Assembly (NCBI RefSeq): GCF_014650115.1
Contig: NZ_BMUI01000027.1
Coordinates: 42,309 to 106,308 of the forward strand
DNA from: Streptomyces olivaceoviridis
Lineage (GTDB): Bacteria; Actinomycetota; Actinomycetes; Streptomycetales; Streptomycetaceae
Length of the DNA stretch: 64,000 nt
Direction: 5' to 3'
Of this stretch, positions 16,561 through 25,225 are shown piece after piece (positions within the stretch are counted from its first letter, which is position 1; each line of letters starts with the position of its first letter). Below the pieces are notes generated by a model. It had not been told where the DNA came from and searched no databases. It saw only the letters and a program-made list of their open reading frames with translations. The translations under genes and the position numbers were made by a program.

Positions 16561-17349
16561 ATGCTTCGGGTGTTGGCCGTCGACGACGAGGAACCGGCGC
16601 TCGCCGAACTGCTGTTCCTGCTGCGGGCCGATCCCCGGGTGCGATCGGCGGAGGGAGTCCTCGAAGCGGCCGAGGCGCTGCGGCGGCTGGGCCGGCGGGG
16701 GACGGACGGTGCGGCGGACGTCGACGCGGTGTTCCTGGACGTCCGCATGGCGGGTCTCAGCGGCCTGGACCTCGCCCGGCTGCTCGCCGGTCGCGCCGAG
16801 CCGCCCCGCGTCGTCTTCGTCTCCGCGTACGCGGAGCACGAGGAGTACGCCCTCCGGGCGCCCGGGCTCCGGGCCGTCGACTGGCTGCTCAAGCCGGTGC
16901 GGCGCGAGCGGCTGGCCGAGGCGGTGCGGCGGGTCGCCGAACTGGTCGCGGCCGACCGCGCCCCCCACCCGGGGCGCTCCGGGCCCCGGCCGCTCGCCGA
17001 CGGCGTCCCGGTGGAGCGCGAGGGCGTCACACGGTTCCTGCCCGTCGCCGACATCACCCGTGCCGAGGCCCACGGCGACCACGCCCGGCTCCACACCCGC
17101 CAGGACAGCCACCTGGTGCGCATCCCGTTGTCCACGCTGGAGGAGTGCTGGCGGGCGAAGGGCTTCGTGCGGATCCACCGGCGCCATCTCGTCTCCCTCG
17201 CCCGCATCGACGCGTTGCGGGTCGACGGGGGGAGGCTGACGGTCAGTATCGGCGCGACGGTGCTGGTCGTGAGCCGCCGGTGCGCCCGTGAACTGCGGGA
17301 TCTGCTGGTCGAGAAGGCCACGACGGACCAGCCCGGCAACGGTCGCTGA
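16561..17349 (+). CDS. LytTR-type response regulator
   Basis: Two-component response regulator, 262 residues: receiver domain (about 1-120) with acidic pocket D8/D9, phospho-acceptor D60 in VFLDVRM, then a LytTR DNA-binding domain (about 150-255; ITRAEAHGDHARLHT, FVRIHRRHLVSLARI). GGGGAG precedes the ATG. Its partner is most likely the LytS-type kinase at 19666, with a sodium symporter gene between them. Comparable LytS/LytTR pairs control carboxylate uptake, for example the E. coli pyruvate sensors BtsSR/YpdAB. Confidence 0.9.
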   Translation: MLRVLAVDDEEPALAELLFLLRADPRVRSAEGVLEAAEALRRLGRRGTDGAADVDAVFLDVRMAGLSGLDLARLLAGRAEPPRVVFVSAYAEHEEYALRAPGLRAVDWLLKPVRRERLAEAVRRVAELVAADRAPHPGRSGPRPLADGVPVEREGVTRFLPVADITRAEAHGDHARLHTRQDSHLVRIPLSTLEECWRAKGFVRIHRRHLVSLARIDALRVDGGRLTVSIGATVLVVSRRCARELRDLLVEKATTDQPGNGR

Positions 17350-17425
17350 CCGAAAGCTGTCGCTTTGGTTCCCTGGTGCGTACACTCCACTGCGACGTGT
17401 GATCATCGCGGTCGGAGGACGCGGC

Positions 17426-17827
17426 ATGGGTGCTCCTGGGACTCCTCGACGTGAAGTGGTCACGGGGACTCCGCGTGCGGCCCGCGTGGACCACGGGGGC
17501 CACGGAGGCCAAGGTCACGCCCGCCCCGGCGCCGTCCGGGCCGGTGAGGAGGGCCCGGCCGTCGAATCCCTCGCCCTCCGCACCCTGATACGCCGTCAAC
17601 TCCGGCTCGGCCTCCTCGCGTTCGGTCTGCTCGTCGTCCTCCTCGGGCCACTGCCCCTCGTCCTCACGGCCCGGCCGGACACGGGGGCCCGGCCGGGCAG
17701 CGCGCTGATCGTGTGGGCCGTTCTCGGCGTCGCCGTCTATCCGGCGCTCGTCGTCATCGGCCGCTGGTACGTCGTACGCGCCGAACGCAACGAACGGGAC
17801 ACCGCGGACCTCGCCGAAAGGGCCTGA
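17426..17827 (+). CDS. small membrane protein (DUF485-like partner of symporter)
   Basis: 133 residues with a basic, Gly/Pro-rich N-terminus of about 55 residues and two hydrophobic helices (LGLLAFGLLVVLLGPLPLVL and ALIVWAVLGVAVYPALVVIG). Position directly before an acetate-type sodium symporter is that of DUF485/YjcH proteins, which accompany ActP. The ATG at 17426 has GGAGG seven bases upstream. It may assist assembly or regulation of the symporter; this is inferred from context. Confidence 0.75.
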   Translation: MGAPGTPRREVVTGTPRAARVDHGGHGGQGHARPGAVRAGEEGPAVESLALRTLIRRQLRLGLLAFGLLVVLLGPLPLVLTARPDTGARPGSALIVWAVLGVAVYPALVVIGRWYVVRAERNERDTADLAERA

Positions 17828-17876
17828 CGGTGACCGACGCTCCGCACCACCGGCCCGGCCGCGCGGGGGCCGCCTG

Positions 17877-19631
17877 GTGAACCAGACGTACGGCATCGTG
17901 GCCGTGTCGGCGGCGGTCGTCGCGACCCTGGTGATCGGCTCGACAGGGCTGCGCATCTCCCGCACCACCTCCGACTTCTACGTCGCCTCCCGTACCGTTC
18001 CGCCGTACCTCAACGCCATGGCCATCAGCGGCGAGTACCTGTCGGCGGCCTCCTTCCTCGGCATCGCCGGACTCGTCGCCGCCGAGGGCGTCGAGATGCT
18101 CTGGTTCCCCGTCGGCTACGCCGCCGGCTACCTCGTGCTGCTCGTGTTCGTCGCCGCCCCGCTGCGCCGCTCCGGGGCGTACACCCTGCCCGACTTCGCC
18201 GACGCGCGGCTGGAGTCGAGGGCCGCCCGGCGCGTCGCCAGCGTGCTCGTCGTCGGCGTCGGCTGGCTCTACCTGCTGCCCCAGCTCCAGGGCGCGGGTC
18301 TCACCCTCGGCCTGGTCACCGGCGCACCGCGCTGGCTCGGCGGGGTGCTCGTCGCCGTCGTCGTCACCCTGGCCGTGGCCGCCGGCGGCATGCGCAGCAT
18401 CACCTTCGTCCAGGCCTTCCAGTACTGCCTGAAACTGACCGCCCTGCTGGTGCCCGCGATCTTCCTGGTGCTCGCCTGGCACGGCGACCCGCGCCCCGCC
18501 GGCGCCCTGGACGAACCGCCGACCTTCCGCCGGCACACCCAGGTCACCGTCGAGACCACCGTCCGCATCCGGATCGAGACGCCGCTGCGGGCCGTGGCGA
18601 CCGGTGCCGTGGACGGACAGGGTTACGACAACGGCCGCCTGCTGCTCGACCCCGGGGTGCACGAGGTCCGGGCCGGGACGACCCTCCGGTTCCCGCCGGA
18701 CACCCCGGTGCCCGAGCGCGCGTCCGACGACGGACGCCGCACCGGAGCCTCCAGCTGGGCGGCGCCCCTGTCCGGCGGCAAGGACGATCACCCGCTCTAC
18801 ACGACGTACGGGCTGATCTTCGCCACCTTCCTCGGCACCATGGGGCTGCCCCACGTCCTCGTCCGCTTCTACACCAACCCCGACGGCCGCGCCGCCCGGC
18901 GCACCACCGTGATCGTGCTCGCCCTGGTCGGCGGCTTCTACCTGCTGCCGCCCCTCTACGGCTTGCTCGGCCGCATCTACGCCCCCGACCTGCTGCTCAC
19001 CGGCACCACGGACGCCGCCGTGCTCGTCCTGCCGGAACGCCTCGTCGGCGGACCGGGCGGCGACCTGCTCGGCGCGCTGATCGCCGCGGGCGCCTGCGCC
19101 GCCTTCCTGTCCACCGCCTCCGGGCTCACCCTGTCCGTCGCGGGCGTGCTCAGCCAGGACGTACTGCCCTCGCTCGGCGTCCGCCACTTCCGGCTGGCGA
19201 CGCTCCTGGCGGTCGCCGTGCCCGTCACGGTGAGCGTGGCCGCCGGCAACCTCCCCGTCGCCAACGCCGTGGGCCTCGCCTTCGCGGTGGCCGCCTCCTC
19301 CTTCTGCCCGCTGCTGGTGCTCGGCATCTGGTGGCGCGGCCTCACCGCGCCCGGCGCCATCGCGGGGCTGCTCACCGGTGGCGGCAGCGCCCTCGTCGCG
19401 GTCGCCCTGACCATCGCCGGGCCCCTGACCGACGGCTGGGCGCACACCCTGCTCGCCTGGCCGGCCGTGTGGTCCGTACCGCTCGGCTTCCTGACCATGC
19501 TCCTGGTCTCCATGGCCACCCGGGACCGGATCCCGGCCGGCACCGAGGCCGCCATGGCCCGCCTCCACCTGCCCGAACGCCCCGCCGGCCAGGGCGCGCC
19601 CCCCACCCGCCGAGGAGTGACCACCCCATGA
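17877..19631 (+). CDS. sodium/solute symporter (SSS family), acetate/pyruvate type
   Basis: Cation-coupled monocarboxylate transporter similar to ActP/MctC, 584 residues with about 13 helices. Family motifs seen include DFYVASRTVPPYLNAMAISG and EYLSAASFLGIAGLV near the N-terminus. A soluble, probably extracytoplasmic loop of about 90 residues (roughly 205-295) interrupts the membrane domain, as in actinobacterial MctC-like proteins. GTG start. Its stop overlaps a 13-codon ORF (ATGA at 19628) that in turn overlaps the kinase start, tying transport to sensing. Confidence 0.9.
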   Translation: MNQTYGIVAVSAAVVATLVIGSTGLRISRTTSDFYVASRTVPPYLNAMAISGEYLSAASFLGIAGLVAAEGVEMLWFPVGYAAGYLVLLVFVAAPLRRSGAYTLPDFADARLESRAARRVASVLVVGVGWLYLLPQLQGAGLTLGLVTGAPRWLGGVLVAVVVTLAVAAGGMRSITFVQAFQYCLKLTALLVPAIFLVLAWHGDPRPAGALDEPPTFRRHTQVTVETTVRIRIETPLRAVATGAVDGQGYDNGRLLLDPGVHEVRAGTTLRFPPDTPVPERASDDGRRTGASSWAAPLSGGKDDHPLYTTYGLIFATFLGTMGLPHVLVRFYTNPDGRAARRTTVIVLALVGGFYLLPPLYGLLGRIYAPDLLLTGTTDAAVLVLPERLVGGPGGDLLGALIAAGACAAFLSTASGLTLSVAGVLSQDVLPSLGVRHFRLATLLAVAVPVTVSVAAGNLPVANAVGLAFAVAASSFCPLLVLGIWWRGLTAPGAIAGLLTGGGSALVAVALTIAGPLTDGWAHTLLAWPAVWSVPLGFLTMLLVSMATRDRIPAGTEAAMARLHLPERPAGQGAPPTRRGVTTP

Positions 19632-19669
19632 CGACCCACCGGCCCGCGGCCGAGGGGGCCCGCGCGTGA
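19628..19669 (+). CDS. 13-residue coupling ORF between symporter and kinase
   Basis: ATG at 19628 overlaps the symporter stop (ATGA), and its TGA at 19667-19669 overlaps the kinase GTG (GTGA at 19666). The peptide would be MTTHRPAAEGARA. The double four-base overlap suggests that its translation passes ribosomes from the symporter to the kinase. The peptide itself may have no function. Confidence 0.5.
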   Translation: MTTHRPAAEGARA

Positions 19670-20883
19670 ACCAGTTCGCCCTCCTCGCCGCCGGAGCCCC
19701 GCTGCTGTTCGCCGGGGGCCTCGCCGCCGGGCGCCTGCTGGCCCGCCGCGCCGCGGAGGGCGGGGCGGACCCCGGCACCCCCGTGGAACGCGCCACCTTC
19801 CACACCCTGCACACCGCGTCGGAGGCCGCGCCCCCGCTGCGCGCCGGCCTCACCGAGGACGCGGCCCGCAAGGCGGTACGACGGCTCCGGCCGCTGTTCG
19901 GCACGGCCGCGCTCGGCCTCACCGACCGGGACCGGCCGCTGGCCTGGGACGGGCCGGGCCGGCACCACGAGGACACCGTCCTGGTCCGGGTCCGTCAGGT
20001 GCTCGACACCGGCCGCGCCCAGACCTTCGCCGTCGGCTGCCCGGACCCGGACTGTCCCGTGCGCTGGGGCGCGGCCGTGCCGCTCACCGTCGACCGGCGG
20101 GTGCTCAGCGCCCTCGTCGTGCTCGGCGTCCGGGAGTCGGCGTCCCTCCTGCGGGCCGCCGAGGAGGTGGCGCGCTGGATCTCCGTCCAGCTCGAACTCG
20201 CCGAGCTGGACCGGGCCCGCACGGGACTGATCGAGGCGGAGATCCGGGCGCTGCGCGCGCAGATCTCCCCGCACTTCATCTACAACTCGCTGGCGGCGAT
20301 CGCCTCGTTCGTCCGCACCGACCCCGAGCGGGCACGCGAGCTCCTCCTGGAGTTCGCCGACTTCACCCGCTACTCCTTCCGCCGGCACGGCGAGTTCACC
20401 ACCCTGGCCGAGGAACTGCGCTCCATCGAGCAGTTCCTGGAGCTGGTCCGCGCCCGGTTCGGGCAGCGGCTGCGCGTGACCCTCCAGATCGCCCCCGAGG
20501 TACTGCCCGTGACGGTGCCCTTCCTGTGCCTCCAGCCGCTGGTGGAGAACGCCGTCAAGCACGGGCTGGAGGAGAGCGTCGAGCGCAGCCGGATCAGCAT
20601 CACCGCGCTGGACGAGGGGGCGCTGGCCCGGATCGTCATCGAGGACAACGGGGTCGGCATGGAACCGGACCGGCTGCGCCGGATCCTGCGCGGCGAGGAC
20701 AGCCCGTCGACGGGCATCGGGCTGCGCAACGTGGACGAGCGGCTGCGGCAGGTCTACGGCGACGACCACGGGCTGGTGATCGAGACCGGCGTCGGAGCCG
20801 GCATGAAGATCACGATCCGCATCCCCAAGTACCGGCCGGGAGTGCGCAGCACGCCCCCGCGCACGGCGTCCGGCGGCGCCTGA
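19666..20883 (+). CDS. LytS/YehU-type sensor histidine kinase
   Basis: Sensor kinase of the His_kinase (PF06580) family, 405 residues. A short N-terminal hydrophobic helix, a GAF-like sensory region (about 45-170), then the phospho-acceptor motif with H203 in QISPHFIYNSLAAI, N-box LVENAVKHGLEES and G-boxes EDNGVGM and GIGLRNVDERL. GTG start coupled to the 13-codon ORF. Likely partner of the LytTR regulator at 16561. The sensory input may come from the sodium symporter or its substrate. Confidence 0.9.
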   Translation: MNQFALLAAGAPLLFAGGLAAGRLLARRAAEGGADPGTPVERATFHTLHTASEAAPPLRAGLTEDAARKAVRRLRPLFGTAALGLTDRDRPLAWDGPGRHHEDTVLVRVRQVLDTGRAQTFAVGCPDPDCPVRWGAAVPLTVDRRVLSALVVLGVRESASLLRAAEEVARWISVQLELAELDRARTGLIEAEIRALRAQISPHFIYNSLAAIASFVRTDPERARELLLEFADFTRYSFRRHGEFTTLAEELRSIEQFLELVRARFGQRLRVTLQIAPEVLPVTVPFLCLQPLVENAVKHGLEESVERSRISITALDEGALARIVIEDNGVGMEPDRLRRILRGEDSPSTGIGLRNVDERLRQVYGDDHGLVIETGVGAGMKITIRIPKYRPGVRSTPPRTASGGA

Positions 20884-20901
20884 GGGGGGCCGGCCGGTAC
20901 G

Positions 20902-22335
20902 TCAGCGACCGGTCGCCGAGGGCATCGTCTGCTTGCGCTGCCGGCGCGCGGCCATCACCGCGTAGACGATGATCCCGACGAACAGGAACAGCACGCCCTG
21001 GTAGACCGCCGCGTAGCCGGCGCCCGCCATCAGCCAGACCGAGAAGGCGGCGGCCACCGCGGTGACCACGCAGTCCCGCACCAGCCGGGCCCGGTCGACG
21101 GCCTCGGGACGGCCGGACACGAGGTGGAAGATCTGCGCGGCGGCGGCCAGCAGGTACGGCACGGTCGCGGTGAACGTGGTGACCAGGACCAGGACCTCGA
21201 AGACCTTGCCCGAGCCGGAGAAGTAGTTGTAGACGGTGAGCAGCGAGGCGAGGACGACCGTCACGCCCACCCCGACCGTGGGCACGCCCCGCCGCCGGCG
21301 CGTGAAGGCGCTCGGGAACAGCCCGTCGCGGGCCGCCGCGTACGGTGTCTGGGCGCTCAGCAGGGTCCAGCCGTTGAGGCAGCCGGTCATCGACACGAGG
21401 GCGGCGAGTGCCACGGCCGTACCGCCCCAGCTGCCGCCGAACATCGTGTTCACGGCGTCCGAGAACGGCGCGGTGGAGGTCACCAGGCGGTCGTGCGCGA
21501 CCGTGCCGAACACCGAGAGCGTGCCCAGCAGGTACACCAGCGCCGCCCCCGCGGTGCCGATCACGGTGGCGCGCCCCACGTTGCGGCGGGCGTTCCTGAC
21601 CTCGCCCGCGCTGACGGCGGCGGACTCCACCCCGAGGTAGGAGAAGAGGAGCAGGGCGGCGGACGCCGACACCGCGCCGATCGCGCCCTGGCCGCTGGAG
21701 TTGAACGGGCCGAGCCGGTCGGGGTCGAAGAAGAACAGCCCGCCGACCGCGACGAGCAGCAGCGGCACGAACTTCAGCACCGTGGACACCAGCTGCACGG
21801 CACCCACGTACCGGGTGCCCGCGAAGTTGGCGAGGGCGGGCAGCCACTGGAGGACCAGCGCGGCCAGGCAGGCGGTCCAGCGGTGCTGGTTCACCGGGAT
21901 CAGCACGTCGAGGTAGCCGACGGCGGCCACGGCGAGCGCGGCGTTCGACACCCAGGTGGTGATCCAGTACGACCAGGCCGCGAGGAAGCCCGCGAAGTCG
22001 CCGAACGCCTCGCGGGCGTAGACGTAGGGGCCGCCGGTGCGCGGGTCGCGCGCGGCGAGCCGGCCGAAGACCAGGGCCAGCGCGATGGCGCCGACGGTCA
22101 GCACCCCGAAGGCCACCAGGCTGACCGTGCCGTAGGGGGCGATGGAGGCGGGGAGCAGGAAGATGCCGCCGCCGATGATGTTGCCCATGACCAGCGCGGT
22201 GGCGACGGGCAGGCCGAACCGGCGGGCATGCCTGCCGGTGTCGCCGTGCGGGTCCTCGACGGGAGCCGTGGGGGTCTCCGCGGGGATCTCCGCGGGGGCC
22301 GGAGCCGACTGCGGGACGGTTCCGGTGTTGTGCAT
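20902..22335 (-). CDS. APC superfamily amino acid permease
   Basis: Amino acid/polyamine antiporter or symporter, 477 residues with about 12 helices. The first helix has the family signature VMGNIIGGGIFLLPASIAPYG. Start at ATG 22335 with AGAGG upstream; an in-frame ATG at 22353 lacks a ribosome site. It lies beside a hydroxyproline catabolic gene set and its FCD regulator, so hydroxyproline or proline is a likely substrate, though the family is broad. Confidence 0.88.
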   Translation of the reverse strand: MHNTGTVPQSAPAPAEIPAETPTAPVEDPHGDTGRHARRFGLPVATALVMGNIIGGGIFLLPASIAPYGTVSLVAFGVLTVGAIALALVFGRLAARDPRTGGPYVYAREAFGDFAGFLAAWSYWITTWVSNAALAVAAVGYLDVLIPVNQHRWTACLAALVLQWLPALANFAGTRYVGAVQLVSTVLKFVPLLLVAVGGLFFFDPDRLGPFNSSGQGAIGAVSASAALLLFSYLGVESAAVSAGEVRNARRNVGRATVIGTAGAALVYLLGTLSVFGTVAHDRLVTSTAPFSDAVNTMFGGSWGGTAVALAALVSMTGCLNGWTLLSAQTPYAAARDGLFPSAFTRRRRGVPTVGVGVTVVLASLLTVYNYFSGSGKVFEVLVLVTTFTATVPYLLAAAAQIFHLVSGRPEAVDRARLVRDCVVTAVAAAFSVWLMAGAGYAAVYQGVLFLFVGIIVYAVMAARRQRKQTMPSATGR

Positions 22336-22513
22336 GGGTGGTGCGCCTCTCATGGAACTGATGTTCCCGGGATCACCGGGACGCGTCCCATGGTCGAGGA
22401 TGTGCCGATGTGGCGCAAAATCGCCGATTTTTGTTCCGTGCGGGGTGCCGGATCGTGCAAAAACCGTCGCGGCGCGGATTCCTGGCCGTGAGATGTCCGG
22501 CGCCGTACGCCGG

Positions 22514-23209
22514 TCAGTCCGTCGCCGCCCACAGGCTGCGCACATGCCCCAGGTGCCGGGTCATGATCGTGTGCACGGCCTTCTCGTCGCGCTCCAGCAG
22601 GGCGTCCAGCAGTTCCAGGTGCTCCTCGGCGGAGGCGAGCAGCCGGCCCGCCTCCACCAGCGCGGTCAGGCCGTACAGACGGGAGCGTTTGCGCAGGTCG
22701 GCGACGACCTCGACCAGGTGGGCGTTGCCCGCCAGGGCGAGCAGCCCGAGGTGGAAGCGGGTGTCGGCCTCGACGTAGGCGATCAGGTCGCCCGCCACCG
22801 CGGCGGTGACGATCTCCCGGGCCGCCGGGCGCAGCGCCTCCAGGGAGACACGGTCGGCCGTGCGGGCCAGGTCCACCACGGTGGGGATCTCGATGAGCGC
22901 CCGGATGTGCGTGTACTCGTCCAGCTGTCTGTCGGAGACGGCGGTGACCCGGAAGCCCTTGTTGGGCACGGTGTCGACCAGGCCCTCCTTGGCCAGGTCG
23001 AGCATCGCCTCCCGCACCGGGGTGGCCGAGACGCCGAACCGGGCGGCCAGCGAGGGCGCCGAGTACACCTCGCCCGGCCGCAGCTCGCCCGCGATCAGCG
23101 CGGCGCGCAGGGCGTCCGCGACCCGCTCGCGGTAGCTGCTCCGCCGGCCGCCGAGCCGGGGGAGCGCGGGCATCTGGGCGCCCTGGGTGTTCTGTGCCAT
23201 GTCACGCAT
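22514..23209 (-). CDS. GntR family (FadR/FCD) regulator of hydroxyproline genes
   Basis: Regulator with a GntR winged helix (about 25-90; LAARFGVSATPVREAMLDLAK) and an FCD ligand domain with the metal-binding His pattern (DTRFHLGLLALAGN, RHLGHV). Start uncertain: GTG 23212, ATG 23209 or ATG 23200. It lies between the permease and the epimerase on the same strand. An inverted repeat TGTAG...CTACA directly upstream (23222-23237) suggests autoregulation, and a shared 14-base site occurs before the two enzyme units. Confidence 0.88.
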   Translation of the reverse strand: MRDMAQNTQGAQMPALPRLGGRRSSYRERVADALRAALIAGELRPGEVYSAPSLAARFGVSATPVREAMLDLAKEGLVDTVPNKGFRVTAVSDRQLDEYTHIRALIEIPTVVDLARTADRVSLEALRPAAREIVTAAVAGDLIAYVEADTRFHLGLLALAGNAHLVEVVADLRKRSRLYGLTALVEAGRLLASAEEHLELLDALLERDEKAVHTIMTRHLGHVRSLWAATD

Positions 23210-23221
23210 CACCGGGGTGAG

Positions 23222-23237
23222 TGTAGAGGACGCTACA
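23222..23237. promoter_or_regulatory. inverted repeat TGTAG-N6-CTACA upstream of FCD regulator
   Basis: Perfect five-base arms overlapping the epimerase stop and ending ten bases from the regulator's start. This is the form of many FadR-type operators. Confidence 0.5.
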
Positions 23238-24234
23238 GGACGAACCCTTCCGGGAACGGATCGGTCGGGTCAAGCAGGTACTGCGCGGTCCCCGTGATCC
23301 ACGCGCAGCCGGTGAAGCTGGGCAGTACGGCCGGGACCCCGCCGACCTCCGCGGTCCCCAGCAGCCGGCCGGTGAAGCGGGTGCCGATGAACGACTCGTT
23401 CACGAACTCTGTGTGCAGCGGGAGTTCGCCGCGCGCGTGCAGTTGCGCCATGCGCGCGCTGGTCCCCGTGCCGCACGGGGACCGGTCGAACCAGCCGGGG
23501 TGGATGACCATGGCGTGCCGGGAGTGCCGGGCCGTGGCTCCGGGCGCGTGGAGGTGGACGTGGTGGCAGCCCCGGATCGAGGGGTCCTCCGGATGTACCG
23601 GCTCCGCCTCCGCGTTGATCGCGTCCATCAGGGACAGGCCGGCCGCGAGGATGTCGTCCTTGCGCGCGCGGTCGAAGGGCAGCCCGAAGGCGTCGAGCGG
23701 CAGGATCGCGTAGAAGTTGCCGCCGTAGGCCAGGTCGTAGGTGACGGTACGGCCGTCCGGGAGGGTGATCTCGCGGTCCAGGGCGACGGCGAACGACGGC
23801 ACGTTCCTCAGCGTCACGTTCCGCGCGGCGCCGTCCTCCACCGCGACCTCGGCGACCACGACCCCCGCCGGGGTGTCGAGCCGGATCGTGGTCACCGCTT
23901 CCGTGACCTCCACCATTCCGGTCTCGACCAGCACGGTCGCCACGCCGATCGTGCCGTGCCCGCACATCGGCAGATAGCCGGAGACCTCGATGTAGACCAC
24001 GCCCCAGTCGCAGTCGGGGCGGGTCGGCGGCTGGAGGATCGCGCCGCTCATCGCGGCGTGTCCGCGCGGCTCGTTCATCAGCAGCTGTTTGACGTCGTCG
24101 CGGTGTTCGCGGAACCACAGCCGCCGTTCGTTCATGGTCGCCCCCGGGATGGTGCCGATCCCGCCGGTGATCACGCGGGTCGGCATGCCCTCGGTGTGCG
24201 AGTCGACGGCGTGCAGGACGAGCTTGCTGCGCAT
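23233..24234 (-). CDS. 4-hydroxyproline 2-epimerase (proline racemase family)
   Basis: Interconverts trans-4-hydroxy-L-proline and cis-4-hydroxy-D-proline, the first step of hydroxyproline degradation. 333 residues. Both catalytic cysteines are present: C91 in MCGHGTIG and C254 in SPCGTGTSA, so it is an epimerase/racemase and not the Thr-type dehydratase. Proline racemase itself is possible, but the neighbouring deaminase and D-hydroxyproline dehydrogenase subunits point to hydroxyproline. 13 bases separate it from the deaminase gene upstream. Confidence 0.9.
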   Translation of the reverse strand: MRSKLVLHAVDSHTEGMPTRVITGGIGTIPGATMNERRLWFREHRDDVKQLLMNEPRGHAAMSGAILQPPTRPDCDWGVVYIEVSGYLPMCGHGTIGVATVLVETGMVEVTEAVTTIRLDTPAGVVVAEVAVEDGAARNVTLRNVPSFAVALDREITLPDGRTVTYDLAYGGNFYAILPLDAFGLPFDRARKDDILAAGLSLMDAINAEAEPVHPEDPSIRGCHHVHLHAPGATARHSRHAMVIHPGWFDRSPCGTGTSARMAQLHARGELPLHTEFVNESFIGTRFTGRLLGTAEVGGVPAVLPSFTGCAWITGTAQYLLDPTDPFPEGFVL

Positions 24235-24247
24235 GGTCCGGTTCCTC

Positions 24248-25147
24248 TCACGCCAGGCCGGCGGCGACGGCCTTCTCGGTGGCCGCGCGGACCGCGGCCT
24301 CCTGATCGGGAAGCAGCGGCACGCGCGGCGGGCGCACCGGGCCGCCGTAGCGCCCGACGACGTCCATGGAGAGCTTGATCGCCTGGACGAACTCCGTCTT
24401 CGAGTCCCAGCGCAGCAGCGGGTGCAGTTGCCGGTACAGGGGGAGCGCGGTGGTCAGGTCACCGGCCAGCGCGGCCCGGTACAGCTCCGCCGACGCGCGC
24501 GGCAGGGCGTTCGGGTAGCCGGCCACCCAGCCCTTGGCGCCGGCCACCGCCAGCTCCAGCAGCACGTCGTCGGCGCCGATCAACAGGTCGAGCTCCGGGG
24601 CGAGTTCGGCGATGCGGTAGGCGCGGCGGACGTCACCGGAGAACTCCTTGACCGCGGGGACGAGCCCCTCGCCGTGCAGCCGGGCGAGGAGTTCGGGCAC
24701 CAGGTCGACCTTCGTGTCGATCGGGTTGTTGTACGCCACCACCGGCAGGCCCGCCTTCGCGACCTCCGCGTAGTGGGCGAGGACGGAGCGCTCGTCGGCG
24801 CGGTAGGCGTTGGGCGGCAGCAGCATCACCGACGCGCAGCCGGCCTCGGCCGCCCGCTCGGCCCAGCGGCGGGCCTCGGCCGAGCCGTACGCGGCGACGC
24901 CCGGCATCACCCGCTCCCCGCCGATCGCGGCCACGGCGGTCTCCACCACCCGGGCGCGCTCCTCGGGGGTGAGCACCTGGTACTCGCCGAGCGAGCCGTT
25001 CGGCACGACGCCGTCGCAGCCGTTCGCGACGAGCCACGCGCAGTGCTCGGCGTAGCGGTCGTGGTCGACCGAGAGGTCGGCGCGCAGGGGGAGGGCGGTG
25101 GCGACGAGGATGCCGCGCCAGGGACGGTGGTGCTCAGGGTTTCTCAT
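24248..25147 (-). CDS. pyrroline-4-hydroxy-2-carboxylate deaminase (DapA/NAL family)
   Basis: Class I aldolase-fold lyase, 299 residues. Schiff-base Lys167 in AVKEFSG, Tyr139 in VVAYNNP and the substrate-binding NGSLGE (50-55) are visible. Dihydrodipicolinate synthase itself is usually housekeeping; within a hydroxyproline cluster this member would deaminate 1-pyrroline-4-hydroxy-2-carboxylate to 2-oxoglutarate semialdehyde. It has GAGGG before the ATG and its own candidate operator at 25170. Confidence 0.85.
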   Translation of the reverse strand: MRNPEHHRPWRGILVATALPLRADLSVDHDRYAEHCAWLVANGCDGVVPNGSLGEYQVLTPEERARVVETAVAAIGGERVMPGVAAYGSAEARRWAERAAEAGCASVMLLPPNAYRADERSVLAHYAEVAKAGLPVVAYNNPIDTKVDLVPELLARLHGEGLVPAVKEFSGDVRRAYRIAELAPELDLLIGADDVLLELAVAGAKGWVAGYPNALPRASAELYRAALAGDLTTALPLYRQLHPLLRWDSKTEFVQAIKLSMDVVGRYGGPVRPPRVPLLPDQEAAVRAATEKAVAAGLA

Positions 25148-25169
25148 GGTGATCCCTCATTCAATGGGG

Positions 25170-25183
25170 TGTGACATATTACT
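25170..25183. promoter_or_regulatory. candidate hydroxyproline regulator site 1
   Basis: TGTGACATATTACT, 23 bases upstream of the deaminase start. On the other strand it reads AGTAATATGTCACA and contains a -10-like TAATAT. It matches the site at 28076 at 13 of 14 positions on the opposite strand, so a shared regulator, probably the FCD protein at 22514, is inferred. Confidence 0.5.
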
Positions 25184-25225
25184 GAGCGGTTCAGAAGGCC
25201 GGTTCGGAGGGGGCAGGCCGCGGCC

